Shown one piece after another: positions 16,299 to 25,971 of a stretch of DNA of 64,000 nt. Source of the stretch: Rhizobium acidisoli. GTDB taxonomy: Bacteria > Pseudomonadota > Alphaproteobacteria > Rhizobiales > Rhizobiaceae. The DNA lies in NCBI RefSeq assembly GCF_002531755.2, contig NZ_CP035002.1, forward strand, positions 434,001 to 498,000. Reading direction: 5' to 3'. The first letter of the stretch is position 1; the number at the start of each line of letters is the position of its first letter. The notes beneath the pieces were generated by a model. The model ran no database searches and was not told the origin of the DNA. It worked only from the letters and a program-made list of their open reading frames with translations. Both the position numbers and the translations under genes were made by a program.

Positions 16299-17518
16299 CG
16301 AAGCCCGTCGATGGCCGCCCTGACCCAGTCAAGACGTTTGGCCGGGATCAGGCCGTAATTGTAAAAGTTCATGCCGTCGGCGCCGGCATCGACGGCCGCC
16401 TTGGCGCGGGCCGCCAGCACCGCGGCTTCACCGACCTCCGGATAGAAGACGCGCAGGCCGACGCCGAGGAATTTCTCCGGCCCGATCGCCGCCCGGCCAG
16501 TGCGGATGACATCGCCGACGGCATCCGGCGTCATGTCGTAGCAGCAGAGGATCGCCCCGTCGCAGAGCTTGCCGACAGCTGAGAGATCGACGCCGCCGAG
16601 CCAGCCATCCTTCAGGTCGATCAGCACGATCCGGCTCGCCGGATCGGCCGCCGCCTTGATCTCGCCGATCAGGCTGGTCACCGGTTCGCTGCGCCAGGCG
16701 AGATAGGCATGCAGATCGGGGTGGTCGCGGAAGGCATCGATGCCGGCTGCCGGAAAATCCGGGAACTGCCGTTCCGGAACGGCCCGTTCGCAGAGTTCGG
16801 CGATGAAACGCGCAACCGTTCGGCGCGCACCTTCGGCCGGTACGCCAGCCTTTGCCGCGCGCGCCGTGCAATGGTCGCAGAAGCAGAGCGACAGCAGGAA
16901 ATCGTCTTCGGCATTGAGGCCGACGCCGTCTTTCTCGTGATGGTATTCATGCGCGAAACCCATGAAATTCGGGCTTTCCAATTCCACCATATCCGGCCGG
17001 TAATTTTCCGTGATGTCGCGGACAAGGGTGACGGCATAGGCGCGCGCCGCCGGGCTGGAGGGGCAGAGATTATAATAATTGGGATTGCCGAAGGCGTTGC
17101 GCGTCACGTGATCGGGATGCAGCATGCCGAGGCGGCTGTTGTGAAGGCAGACCGTCCAGCAGGAGACCCGAAGACCGGTCGCGTCGCGTCCCCTGGTCAG
17201 CGCCTCCAGCATGTCGCCGCGCTCGGTGACATTCTCCGCCATCAGCGGCCGGATCAGCTTGTCCTGCCACAGGCTCTCGTCCGGCCGGAAGTAGACCGTC
17301 CCGTCCTCAGGAAAATAGGCCTTCTGCTGCGGGCTGCGTGGCTGGAGAAAGCGGCCGGCATGATAGGAGGTCGCCATGCTGATCGTGTTGAGCCCGGCGC
17401 GGGTGCTCAGCTCGGCGCTTATCGCATCAAGCCCCTGGTCCTGGATATCCCAGGGGTAAGTCCACATGGAAAGGTGCATGGCGCGCTCCGGTTCAAGCTT
17501 GTCCGCTTTATAGAACAT
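16295..17518 (-). CDS. Uncharacterised TIM-barrel-like protein, glycoside-hydrolase-like
   Basis: About 407 residues from the ATG at 17518; an ATG at 17479 (before LSMWTYPWD) has a better GGAG upstream and is a good alternative. The chain alternates beta-strand-like and helical segments, with LESPNFMGF near residue 170 and a cysteine cluster LCFCDHCTARA (C-x-C-x-x-C) near residue 205 seen in some hypothetical glycosyl-hydrolase-like families. The end reads ADGMNFYNYGLIPAKRLDWV, typical of the last barrel strand. No signal peptide. It is the last gene of the sugar operon running from 25812 to here, so a role in breakdown of the same substrate is likely. I cannot assign a reaction. Confidence 0.75.
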   Translation of the reverse strand: MFYKADKLEPERAMHLSMWTYPWDIQDQGLDAISAELSTRAGLNTISMATSYHAGRFLQPRSPQQKAYFPEDGTVYFRPDESLWQDKLIRPLMAENVTERGDMLEALTRGRDATGLRVSCWTVCLHNSRLGMLHPDHVTRNAFGNPNYYNLCPSSPAARAYAVTLVRDITENYRPDMVELESPNFMGFAHEYHHEKDGVGLNAEDDFLLSLCFCDHCTARAAKAGVPAEGARRTVARFIAELCERAVPERQFPDFPAAGIDAFRDHPDLHAYLAWRSEPVTSLIGEIKAAADPASRIVLIDLKDGWLGGVDLSAVGKLCDGAILCCYDMTPDAVGDVIRTGRAAIGPEKFLGVGLRVFYPEVGEAAVLAARAKAAVDAGADGMNFYNYGLIPAKRLDWVRAAIDGLR

Positions 17519-17554
17519 GTGTCCATAATAGTGTCCAGGCTCATTTGAACGCGG

Positions 17555-17576
17555 AGGGCGGCGCGAAAGCCGCCCT
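17555..17576 (-). other. Intercistronic stem-loop
   Basis: Perfect 8-base arms AGGGCGGC and GCCGCCCT around a GCGAAA loop lie between the isomerase stop (17583) and the start of the last operon gene (17518). No T run follows, so partial termination or an mRNA stability element is more likely than full termination. Confidence 0.45.
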
Positions 17577-17582
17577 GCCCTG

Positions 17583-18524
17583 TCAGCGACTGATCGTTGC
17601 TTGCAGCGCCTCGATGGAGGATTGAATGCCGGCCTCGGTCGACATGGTGAAGTCTTCCATCTCGAGGCTGACCCAACCGTTGTAGCCGACCATCCTGACG
17701 ACCGAGAAGAATTCCTTCCACCACTGCAGGTCATGGCCGGCGCCAACGGCGACGTAATTCCAGCTGCGGTTGGCGACGTCGGTCACGTCCTTCAGTTCCA
17801 GAAGACCATTGACGTCGGCAAGTCCCCGCTCGATACGCGTATCCTTGCCGTGGCAATGATGGATGGCGTTGCCCAGCGCGCGTGCCGCGGCAATCGGATC
17901 GGCGCCCTTCCAGAACAAGTGGCTCGGATCGAGGTTCATGCCGACCGCCGGACCGACCTCGTTGCGCAGACGGAACAGGGTTTCCGGGTTCCAGACGAGC
18001 ATCGCCGAGAAGTTTTCGAGCGCATATCGCTCGACCCCGACTTCGCTCGCGAGCTTCACCAGATCATGCCAGAGAGGGAAGGCGCGATCTTCCCACTGGT
18101 AGCGGTCACGTTCCGGCATCTCGTCCGGCCAGCTCTTGGTGTAGACGAGCCAGTTGGGCACGCTGTCTCCGGGGGCGGCTTCCGGAAGACCGGACATGGT
18201 AACGATCGTCTTGACGCCGATTTCGCCGGCAAGACGGATCGTCTGCTCCATCTCTCTGCGGTGACGCTTGCCCATGTCGCCCGGGTCGAGCGGGTTTGCC
18301 GAGCAATTCAGTGCGGCAATTTCCAGGCCGCGGGCCTCGATTTCCTTAAGCTTGGTTCTCAGGAGGCCCTTATCTTCGAGCAATTCATCCGCGCGGAAAT
18401 GCGGTGCGAGCGACCAGCCGCCGCCGGTCATCTCGATGCCTTCGACGCCGAGCTTGACGCATTTGTCGAGCATGTCGGTGAAGGAAAGGTTGCCCATGAC
18501 ATCGGTGCAGATCGAAAGTTTCAT
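17583..18524 (-). CDS. Sugar phosphate isomerase/epimerase (AP-endonuclease-2 TIM barrel)
   Basis: This 313-residue protein has the xylose-isomerase-like barrel: KLSICTDVMG at the start, VEGIEMTGGGW near residue 28, YALENFSAM near residue 165 with the metal-binding glutamate, VGMNLDPSHLFW near residue 192 (aspartate and histidine ligands), HHCHGKDTRIE near residue 222 and WVSLEMEDF near residue 290. Members isomerise or epimerise sugars and inositols (IolE, IolI, D-tagatose 3-epimerase) or act on 3-keto-glycosides. With two Gfo/Idh/MocA dehydrogenases upstream, an oxidise-then-isomerise route is likely. Confidence 0.87.
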   Translation of the reverse strand: MKLSICTDVMGNLSFTDMLDKCVKLGVEGIEMTGGGWSLAPHFRADELLEDKGLLRTKLKEIEARGLEIAALNCSANPLDPGDMGKRHRREMEQTIRLAGEIGVKTIVTMSGLPEAAPGDSVPNWLVYTKSWPDEMPERDRYQWEDRAFPLWHDLVKLASEVGVERYALENFSAMLVWNPETLFRLRNEVGPAVGMNLDPSHLFWKGADPIAAARALGNAIHHCHGKDTRIERGLADVNGLLELKDVTDVANRSWNYVAVGAGHDLQWWKEFFSVVRMVGYNGWVSLEMEDFTMSTEAGIQSSIEALQATISR

Positions 18525-18552
18525 CTCGTTATCTTTCTAAAAAGAGGGGGGT

Positions 18553-18598
18553 GGGGACGCGCCTCGGGAGGAGGATGGAGGAGATCCGGCGCGTCCCC
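18553..18598 (-). other. Long intercistronic stem-loop
   Basis: Perfect 11-base arms GGGGACGCGCC and GGCGCGTCCCC with a purine-rich 24-base loop fill the gap between two operon genes. The loop includes GGAGGAGGATGGAGGAG on the plus strand. It may protect the upstream mRNA or attenuate downstream expression. Confidence 0.5.
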
Positions 18599-18604
18599 TC
18601 GTCG

Positions 18605-19777
18605 TCACTCGAACGCGACCCAGGCCGCGCCCGCATCGGCCGAGCGGACGCAGTTTTCCAGCCAGCGCACGCCTTCTGTGCCGGCTTCGATGCCGGGATA
18701 ATGGTGGCTCCTGAGGAAGGCTTCGTCGCCGCGGCGCTTTGCGTCGATCGCCTGGGCGATCCAGAGATAGATGTTCGCCCAGCTATCGCCGAGGCCCTCG
18801 GTATGCAGCGCGCCCATGCGGTCGGTCGCGAGGCTTTCCTCTTCGAGATAGGGCATGCCGTGATGCAGTATCCGGTTCGGCTCGCCCTGCACTTCGTAGG
18901 TCAGCTGGTCGGGATGGGCATCCGACCATTCGATCGAGGCCTTGGAGCCGACGAAACGATAGCGCTGCGAACCCATGTTGCCGGCATTGACCGACGACAC
19001 CCAGAGACGGCCGCGGGCGCCGTTGTCGTAATGCATGAGGACGGTCGCATGGTCTTCGAGCGGCGCACGGGTCGGAATGAAGGCTTTGCGGTCGCAGAGC
19101 AGCTTTTCGATCTTCAGATGCGGCAGCACGACCTCGGAGAGATAGTAGAGGTGCGTGCCGATATCGCCGAGAACGAAGGTCGGGCCGGCGGTCTTCGGAT
19201 TGGTGCGCCATTTCACCGCCTCGCCGGCGCCGCCATCGTCGCCCGAATTAAAGCCGTGGCTATATTGCATGTCGACGATGCGGATCTCGCCGAGCATGCC
19301 CTTCCTGACCATCGCCGCCATCTGATGAACCAGCGGATGGCCGGTGAAGCCATAGGTGACGCCGACGATCAGGCCGTTCTCTGCGGCGAGCTTCGCGATT
19401 TCGTCGCATTCGGTGACGGTGAAGAACAGCGGCTTTTCGCAGATCACGTGCAGCCCGGCTTCCAGGCATGCTTTAGTGATCTCGTAATGGGTGAAGTTCG
19501 GCGTGGCGATCGAGACGACCTCGACGCCGTCCTCGCGCCCGGCCTCTACGGCGATCAACTCCTTGTAGTCGCCGTAGCAGCGGTCGGCGACGACGCCGAT
19601 CTTCGTGCCGAAATCGCGCCCGCGCTCGGCGTCGAGGTCGAACGCCCCGCAAATGAGCCGGTAGGTGCCGTCCCGCTGGGCGCCGGTTCGATGCTTGTAG
19701 CCCACCTGCCCGGTGCGGCCGCCGCCGACCATGCCCCAGCGCAAGGGGCGCTCGATGGATCTTTCTCCGTTGATCAT
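18605..19777 (-). CDS. Gfo/Idh/MocA-family NAD(P)-dependent oxidoreductase (first of two)
   Basis: At 390 residues it has the N-terminal Rossmann domain (RWGMVGGGRTGQVGYKHR, about residues 13-30) and the family's EKPLFFTVTECDEI motif near residue 115, whose lysine is catalytic. A C-terminal beta-sheet domain with GDIGTHLYYLSEV near residue 215 carries the histidine pair region. Such enzymes oxidise a sugar or inositol hydroxyl, often to a keto sugar. It is separated from the second oxidoreductase by about 31 bases and belongs to the minus-strand transport operon. Confidence 0.88.
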   Translation of the reverse strand: MINGERSIERPLRWGMVGGGRTGQVGYKHRTGAQRDGTYRLICGAFDLDAERGRDFGTKIGVVADRCYGDYKELIAVEAGREDGVEVVSIATPNFTHYEITKACLEAGLHVICEKPLFFTVTECDEIAKLAAENGLIVGVTYGFTGHPLVHQMAAMVRKGMLGEIRIVDMQYSHGFNSGDDGGAGEAVKWRTNPKTAGPTFVLGDIGTHLYYLSEVVLPHLKIEKLLCDRKAFIPTRAPLEDHATVLMHYDNGARGRLWVSSVNAGNMGSQRYRFVGSKASIEWSDAHPDQLTYEVQGEPNRILHHGMPYLEEESLATDRMGALHTEGLGDSWANIYLWIAQAIDAKRRGDEAFLRSHHYPGIEAGTEGVRWLENCVRSADAGAAWVAFE

Positions 19778-19808
19778 CTGATCATTGCTCCTGAAATGGC
19801 CTGCCGCG

Positions 19809-20834
19809 TCATTCCGCCGCCATGGCGGTCGGCGCGGCGTAAAGCTTGGGTTTGGGTATCATGTTGACGGGTTCGAGGCCGCCGCTGGCCACGGCCTTGA
19901 GAGCGGCATCGGCCACCAGCGTGGCTGCGTAGCCATCCCAGGTGGAGGGACCGCCGGCCGTGCCCTTGGAGGCGGCGACGATCCATTCACGAAATTCCTG
20001 GTCGTAAGCCTCGATGAAGCGCTCGCGCCAGTCTTCGGGGATCGCCTGGCGAATACCGCTCGAATCCGAGATCACGGTTGCCGGGCGGTTCGGAAGTGCT
20101 GCGACGCCCGCCTCGCAGCTGATCTCGCCGCGGATGTCGTAGCCATAGGCGACGTTCACCGAAATCTCGACATCGACAAGCGCGCCCGAGGCCATGTGCA
20201 GGAGCACGAACACCGGGTCGCGCAACGCGCCACTACGTGAGGACCGGCGCGGCACACGCACCTCCACCCCGGCGACTTCGTCGGACAGGAGCCAGCGGGA
20301 GATATCCGCATCATGCACCAGCGTGTCGTTCAGCGGCATCTCCGAGGTGTAGAGGCCCGCGGGAACGGAGGCGTTGCGATGCACGGAATGAAAGAGCAGC
20401 GGCGCGCCGAGTGTGCCGCCGTCGATGACGGCCTTCAGGCGGCGGTAATCGGCATCGAAACGGCGCATGAAGCCCACCTGCACCAGCCGCCGTCCGAAGG
20501 CGGCTTCCGCCTCCATGACGCGAAGTGCAGCTGCCTCGGAGGTTACCAGCGGCTTTTCGCAGAAGACCGGCTTGCCGGCGGCAATGGCAGCGAGCAGCTG
20601 CTCCTCATGGGCCGGCCCCCAGGAGCAGATGATCACGGCCTGCACTTTTCCCGAAGAGATCAGCGCCGACGGGGTAGCGAAGACCTCCGCCCCCGCGGGG
20701 GCGGCAGCGGCGGCGCGGGCCTGATCGATATCGGTGACACCGACGATTTCGACACCGGAAACGACATTCGTCAGGCGGCGGATATGATCCTGACCGATCA
20801 TACCCGTACCGATCACACCAACCTGAAGGGTCAT
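19809..20834 (-). CDS. Gfo/Idh/MocA-family oxidoreductase, inositol 2-dehydrogenase-like (second of two)
   Basis: The ATG at 20834 is preceded by GGAGGG; an upstream TTG would bury that site. The 341-residue protein has [17 protein letters not shown] at the N-terminus, CEKPLVTSE near residue 92, [13 protein letters not shown] near residue 125 and a [16 protein letters not shown] block near residue 165. The latter matches the D-x-x-x-H-D region of myo-inositol dehydrogenase (IolG). Substrate may be an inositol or a sugar. Its start overlaps the stop of the upstream isomerase gene (ATGA). Confidence 0.87.
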   Translation of the reverse strand: MTLQVGVIGTGMIGQDHIRRLTNVVSGVEIVGVTDIDQARAAAAAPAGAEVFATPSALISSGKVQAVIICSWGPAHEEQLLAAIAAGKPVFCEKPLVTSEAAALRVMEAEAAFGRRLVQVGFMRRFDADYRRLKAVIDGGTLGAPLLFHSVHRNASVPAGLYTSEMPLNDTLVHDADISRWLLSDEVAGVEVRVPRRSSRSGALRDPVFVLLHMASGALVDVEISVNVAYGYDIRGEISCEAGVAALPNRPATVISDSSGIRQAIPEDWRERFIEAYDQEFREWIVAASKGTAGGPSTWDGYAATLVADAALKAVASGGLEPVNMIPKPKLYAAPTAMAAE

Positions 20835-21736
20835 TTCGCCCTCCAATACTTATCGATGTAGCGCTGGATTTCGGCACGCATGAAAGTGCCGCTCTGATCC
20901 GCCTTGTCCTCCCAGGCGAAGACGCAGCTGGTCATGATGCCGTCGAAGCCGATCTCGGCGAGCGTGCCGAAGAAGTCGTCCCAGGGAACCTCGCCCTGAC
21001 CGATATTGAGGTGCTGGTGCACCCGGGCGTTGGTGCCGGGCGGATTAAGGATATAACGAAGGCCCGACGAAGCCTTGTGATTGAACGTGTCGCCGACATG
21101 GACATGCGCCAGCACGTCCTTCGCCTCGCGCAGCATCGCCTTGGTATCGTCGCCGAAATAGAAGGTGTGCGGAGCGCAATAGAGGAACTTGACGCTCTTC
21201 GAATTGACGGTGCGGATGATGTCGAGCGCCGGCTGCAGCGTTTCGCACCAGTCTTCCGGATGCGGCTCGACATTGAGCTGAATGCCCTCGCGCTCAAGGA
21301 TCGGCACCAGCTCCTCCATTGAGCGCCACCAGGCATCTTCGCAGGCCTCGATCATCGAGCCGGTGTGGCAGCAGTAGCAGGATCCCCTGTCCGGATGCGG
21401 GCCGCGGCCGAACTCGGAATTCATCACGCTGACTTCCAGCTCGACCGCGATCTCGATGGCGCGTTTCCAGTGCTTGACGGCGGCCTGGCGTTCGGTCTCG
21501 TCGTTGGAGGCCCAGCGGTACATCGGCAGCAGCGAGGCGATGCCGACATCCGCCTCCTTCAGCGCGCGCTTCAATAATTTGATCCGCTCGGGAAAGACGC
21601 GCGGCGCCTTGAACCATTCGAGGAAATCTCCGCGCGGCGAGAGCTCGATCCAGTCGTAGCCGAGTTCCTTGACCTTCCCCGGCAACGCCTCGAGTGAGAG
21701 ATGCCGATGCATGAACGGGTCGATTGCGATCTTCAT
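20831..21736 (-). CDS. Sugar phosphate isomerase/epimerase (AP-endonuclease-2 TIM barrel), second copy
   Basis: The 301-residue barrel begins [20 protein letters not shown]. Likely metal ligands lie in VMNSEFGRG (glutamate, near residue 106), [10 protein letters not shown] (near 155), [15 protein letters not shown] (near 188) and [10 protein letters not shown] (near 213). A short CCYCCHTG-like cysteine cluster ([11 protein letters not shown]) lies near residue 118. It overlaps the downstream oxidoreductase start by 4 bases, so the two are probably consecutive steps. The exact epimerisation is unknown; it is not close to the other isomerase in this operon. Confidence 0.86.
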   Translation of the reverse strand: MKIAIDPFMHRHLSLEALPGKVKELGYDWIELSPRGDFLEWFKAPRVFPERIKLLKRALKEADVGIASLLPMYRWASNDETERQAAVKHWKRAIEIAVELEVSVMNSEFGRGPHPDRGSCYCCHTGSMIEACEDAWWRSMEELVPILEREGIQLNVEPHPEDWCETLQPALDIIRTVNSKSVKFLYCAPHTFYFGDDTKAMLREAKDVLAHVHVGDTFNHKASSGLRYILNPPGTNARVHQHLNIGQGEVPWDDFFGTLAEIGFDGIMTSCVFAWEDKADQSGTFMRAEIQRYIDKYWRAK

Positions 21737-21844
21737 TTTGACCTCCGGATTCCAGACATATTTTTCCTTCCCTGGCGGCGGTCTGTTTTGCCGCTGCCGG
21801 ACGATGTGTGTTTTGCGCAGTGTTGTTTACGGTGCCGTCAGCGG

Positions 21845-22666
<822 letters not shown>

Positions 22667-22675
22667 GGTTGACGC

Positions 22676-23674
22676 TCACTTCTTTTTCTTCGGTACGAAG
22701 CTCAAGGCCATCTGCCGGAATGTGTTGTTCATCAGAACGGCGGCCATCAGCATCACGCCGATAATCAGGTTGGACCAGTTGCGGTCGATGTCGGTGAAGT
22801 AGATGCCCTGGCTGACGACGGCGAAGGTCAGCGCGCCGAGAAAGATCCCGGCGACCGAACCGAAGCCGCCGGTGAGCAGCACGCCGCCCACGACGATCGA
22901 GACGATCGTATTGAAGATGTAGTTCATGCCGCCCGAGACCTGCGCGGAATTGAACAGGATGGCGCCGCACATTCCGACGAAGGAGGCGGCCGTGCTCGAG
23001 AGAACGAAGAGAACGATCCGCAGCCGATCGGTCGGGATGCCGGCATTGCGCGCGCTGACCTCGTCTCCACCCATGGCGACGATCCAGTTGCCGTAGCGCG
23101 TTGCGTGCAGCACGAAACCAAAGACCACCGTCAGCGCCAGCCACCACAGGATGATCACCTGGAATTTGCCCTGAATGAGGTCGCCGAACACCGTCTTGGC
23201 CCAGGCCGGGGCATTGAGCGGAACCGAAGCGGCCCCGGTCAGGATGACCGATCCGGCCAGCACGAGCCCCTGCACCGCCACCAGCGTGCCGAGGGTGATG
23301 ATCAGCGAGGGCACGCTGGTGCGCACCGCCAGTAAACCATTGATCAGCCCTACGACAATACCGATGGTGAGCACGCCGAGCATGCCGATGGCGATCGGCA
23401 GCTCGTAATAGCCCGAGAGAATGGCGATCGTCATCGAGCCCGCCGGGATCATCGCGCCGATCGAGATATCGAGCTCGCCTGATATCATCAGAAGGCCGAC
23501 AGGCAGGGCGACGATACCGAGATTGGCGGCGAAATTGACCCAGCTGGCCGCGCCGAAGAGCGCAGAGAGGCTGACCCCGCCGAAGGCGACATAGAAGGCG
23601 ATCACCGCGACGAAGCTCAACACAGCGCCGAATTCCGGGCGGCGTACGAAGTGTCCAATGGAAAAGCCGTTCAT
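22676..23674 (-). CDS. Sugar ABC transporter permease (CUT2), distal of two
   Basis: This 332-residue membrane protein has BPD_transp_2 features: VALPVGLLMISGELDISIGAMIPAG near residue 60, VRTSVPSLIITLGTLVAVQG near residue 120 and SIVVGGVLLTGGFGSVAGIFLGA near residue 270. It ends with a lysine run. It is clearly related to the next permease upstream, including an identical-style C-terminus, so the pair arose by duplication. It should form a heterodimer with that protein. Confidence 0.92.
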   Translation of the reverse strand: MNGFSIGHFVRRPEFGAVLSFVAVIAFYVAFGGVSLSALFGAASWVNFAANLGIVALPVGLLMISGELDISIGAMIPAGSMTIAILSGYYELPIAIGMLGVLTIGIVVGLINGLLAVRTSVPSLIITLGTLVAVQGLVLAGSVILTGAASVPLNAPAWAKTVFGDLIQGKFQVIILWWLALTVVFGFVLHATRYGNWIVAMGGDEVSARNAGIPTDRLRIVLFVLSSTAASFVGMCGAILFNSAQVSGGMNYIFNTIVSIVVGGVLLTGGFGSVAGIFLGALTFAVVSQGIYFTDIDRNWSNLIIGVMLMAAVLMNNTFRQMALSFVPKKKK

Positions 23675-23684
23675 CTTCCCGCCC

Positions 23685-24731
23685 TCACTTCTTCTTTTTC
23701 GCGGCGTAGGACATTGCCATCAGCCGGAACTTGTCGTTCATCATCACGGCGAGCAGCAGGAGCGCGCCGATGATGACGCTGCCGAGGTTCGGGTCTATGC
23801 CGGTGAAATAAATGCCCTGATTGACGATTGCAAAGGTGAGCGTGCCGAGGACGATGCCCACCACCGATCCGGCGCCGCCGGTCAGCAGAACGCCGCCGAT
23901 GACCACGCACATGATCGAATTGAAGATGAAGGATTGCCCGCCGAGCACCTGCGCGCTTTGATAGACGAGCACTTGGCTGACGCCGACGAAGGCGGCGGAA
24001 AAGCCCGATAGCATATAGAGAGCGATGGTCAGTTTTTCTGTCGGAATGCCGGCGTTGCGGGCCGAGACCTTGTCGCCGCCGAGAGCAAAGATCCAGTTGC
24101 CCACCGGGGAGATGTGCAGCAGGCAGAAGAAGGCCGCCGCAAACAAGACCCACCAGAAGATCGTCACCTGGAACATGCCGCCGATGAAATCGCCGAGGAT
24201 CGCCTTGACGGTCGCACTTGGCACCAGCGATACGCCGGTGCTGCCGGCGATCAGCACGGTGAAGCCGAGCGTCAGCCCCATGACGGCGAACATCGAGCCG
24301 ATGGTGACGATCAGGGACGGGACGCGGGTGCGGTTGACGAGATAACCGTTGAAAACACCGACGAGGAGCCCGACGCCCAGGCCGGCGGAAATCCCGACGA
24401 TATCGGGAAGGCCGTAATGGCCGGAAACGATCGCCACCGTCAGCGATGATGCCGGGATCACCGCGCCGATCGAGAGGTCCATTTCGCCTGCGATCATCAG
24501 GAGCCCGATCGGCAGCGCGACGATGCCGATCTCGGCCGCGACATTCAGCCAGCTCGCATAGCCCGCAGCGGACAGGAAGACCTTGCCACCCAGCAGGGCG
24601 AAGAAGACGAACACCGTAACCAGGCCCAGCAACGAGCCCGCTTCGGGGCGCCGGGAAAGCTGACCGATGGTCGCTTTGGCATGGCCGCCCCAGGGAATCG
24701 ACGGGGCAAGGACATCGTTTCTCGCGTTCAT
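23685..24731 (-). CDS. Sugar ABC transporter permease (CUT2), proximal of two
   Basis: The start at 24731 (MNARNDVLAPS) gives a 348-residue product; a start 8 codons upstream is less likely. Motifs are VALPIGLLMIAGEMDLSIGAVIPAS near residue 70, TRVPSLIVTIGSMFAVMG near residue 130 and CVVIGGVLLTGGAGSVVGIVLG near residue 285, ending AAKKKK. It parallels the downstream permease throughout. The gap to the next gene is 10 bases. Confidence 0.92.
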   Translation of the reverse strand: MNARNDVLAPSIPWGGHAKATIGQLSRRPEAGSLLGLVTVFVFFALLGGKVFLSAAGYASWLNVAAEIGIVALPIGLLMIAGEMDLSIGAVIPASSLTVAIVSGHYGLPDIVGISAGLGVGLLVGVFNGYLVNRTRVPSLIVTIGSMFAVMGLTLGFTVLIAGSTGVSLVPSATVKAILGDFIGGMFQVTIFWWVLFAAAFFCLLHISPVGNWIFALGGDKVSARNAGIPTEKLTIALYMLSGFSAAFVGVSQVLVYQSAQVLGGQSFIFNSIMCVVIGGVLLTGGAGSVVGIVLGTLTFAIVNQGIYFTGIDPNLGSVIIGALLLLAVMMNDKFRLMAMSYAAKKKK

Positions 24732-24788
24732 TTGACACCACCAATAAAGCTGCATGACCCGTAGGGGCCGGCGCTTCTGAAAGAATGG

Positions 24789-24819
24789 AAGCTGCCCGCG
24801 TGAGGGGCAGGCAGCTTCA
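24789..24819 (-). other. Stem-loop after the binding-protein gene
   Basis: Nine-base arms GAAGCTGCC and GGCAGCTTC flank a 13-base loop between the binding-protein stop (24838) and the permease start (24731). Such hairpins often stabilise the binding-protein mRNA so that it outnumbers the membrane subunits. Confidence 0.55.
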
Positions 24820-24837
24820 CCACGGTCGGCCGATCCC

Positions 24838-25812
24838 TTACCGGGCGCCGGCCTTCACGCCTGCCAAGGTGGCGTCGACGTTGGACGCGTCGATGACGCC
24901 GGGGCCGGTCAGGATTTCCCGGGTCGGGACGGTGAGCCCGTAATTGACGTTGCCGTTCAGTATCGAAACCGCCAGGTAGCCCTGCAGGTAACCCTGCTGG
25001 TCGATGGCACAAAGCTGGCTGCCGCTCTTGATGTTGTTCAGAACCGTTTCATCCATGTTCATGCCGCAGACCTTCACCTGTCCGGCTTTGCCGGCCTGCG
25101 TCACGCCGTTGACCGCCGAATTGGTATCGACATTGCCGATCGCGAAGACCGCGTTGATCTCCGGATGCTGCAGCAGATGCGCCTTCAGCGCCTGCGCCAC
25201 GGCGGTTGCCGAACCGAATGACGTTGCGGGCAGAGGCAGCGACGAACCGGTGCCGCCTCCTTCGGTCACGCCGTCGGTCATGCCTTTGCAGAAAGCTTCG
25301 ATGTTTGCCGCACCTGGAAGCGTGTTGAGGCAGACGGCGTTCTTCAGGTCATGCTTGGCGAAGTAGGTGCCCGCGGCCTTGCCGGAGAGATAGTCGTTGG
25401 AGCCGACATAGTTCATCGCGCCGAGGCGATCGGCAGCTTCGATGCCGCCGGCATTATAGATGACCAGTGGAATTTTCTTGTCGACGACCGCTTTGAATGC
25501 AGGGTCCATCGCTTCCGGCACCCAGTCCGGACCGACGATCGCATCGGCACCCTGGTCGATGGCCTGGCGGATCAGTTCGGCCGCATCGACGCCGAGATTG
25601 TCGTAGTTCTGCGGACCGAGCCAGACGACCTTGCCGCCCTGGGCTTCCGCGACCTTGCCGGCATCCTCGGCGCCACGCTTGACGATCGACCAGAACGGAT
25701 CGTCCGGCTTGCCGCCCACGACGAAGATGTTGGCGGCCATGACGGCCGTGGCAGTGCAGGTCATGATGGCAGCCGCCGACACGGTTGCCGCGAAGCGGCG
25801 AAATTTAGGCAT
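24838..25812 (-). CDS. Sugar ABC transporter substrate-binding protein (periplasmic binding protein type 1)
   Basis: A signal peptide (FRRFAATVSAAAIMTCTATAVMAA) precedes a RbsB-like mature domain: NIFVVGGKPDDPFWSIVKRGAED, AAELIRQAIDQGADAIVGPDW near residue 80 and INAVFAIGNVDTNSAVNGV near residue 215. The start follows GGAGGAAGATTGAG. As first gene of the minus-strand operon it faces the divergent LacI-type regulator. Ligand unknown; the FrcB-like family binds hexoses, and the downstream dehydrogenases and isomerases suggest a sugar or cyclitol. Confidence 0.9.
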   Translation of the reverse strand: MPKFRRFAATVSAAAIMTCTATAVMAANIFVVGGKPDDPFWSIVKRGAEDAGKVAEAQGGKVVWLGPQNYDNLGVDAAELIRQAIDQGADAIVGPDWVPEAMDPAFKAVVDKKIPLVIYNAGGIEAADRLGAMNYVGSNDYLSGKAAGTYFAKHDLKNAVCLNTLPGAANIEAFCKGMTDGVTEGGGTGSSLPLPATSFGSATAVAQALKAHLLQHPEINAVFAIGNVDTNSAVNGVTQAGKAGQVKVCGMNMDETVLNNIKSGSQLCAIDQQGYLQGYLAVSILNGNVNYGLTVPTREILTGPGVIDASNVDATLAGVKAGAR

Positions 25813-25925
25813 CTCAATCTTCCTCCCATGGCCCGCCTCCCTGGCTTGGCCGTGAAGAGAAACATATCACCGCTTGAAATTCTCGAAATGTGAAATCATA
25901 CTAAACATGCATAAAGTATCACAGA

Positions 25926-25944
25926 GTATCAATCATAATGATAC
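25926..25944. promoter_or_regulatory. Palindromic site in the LacI/binding-protein divergent promoter region
   Basis: GTATCA and TGATAC arms with a 7-base centre, plus an extra GTATCA half-site at 25916, lie between the divergent starts at 25812 and 25972. This is the expected location of the LacI-type operator. Protein binding is inferred. Confidence 0.45.
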
Positions 25945-25971
25945 GAGGACTCTGACGATGGAGGGAATATC

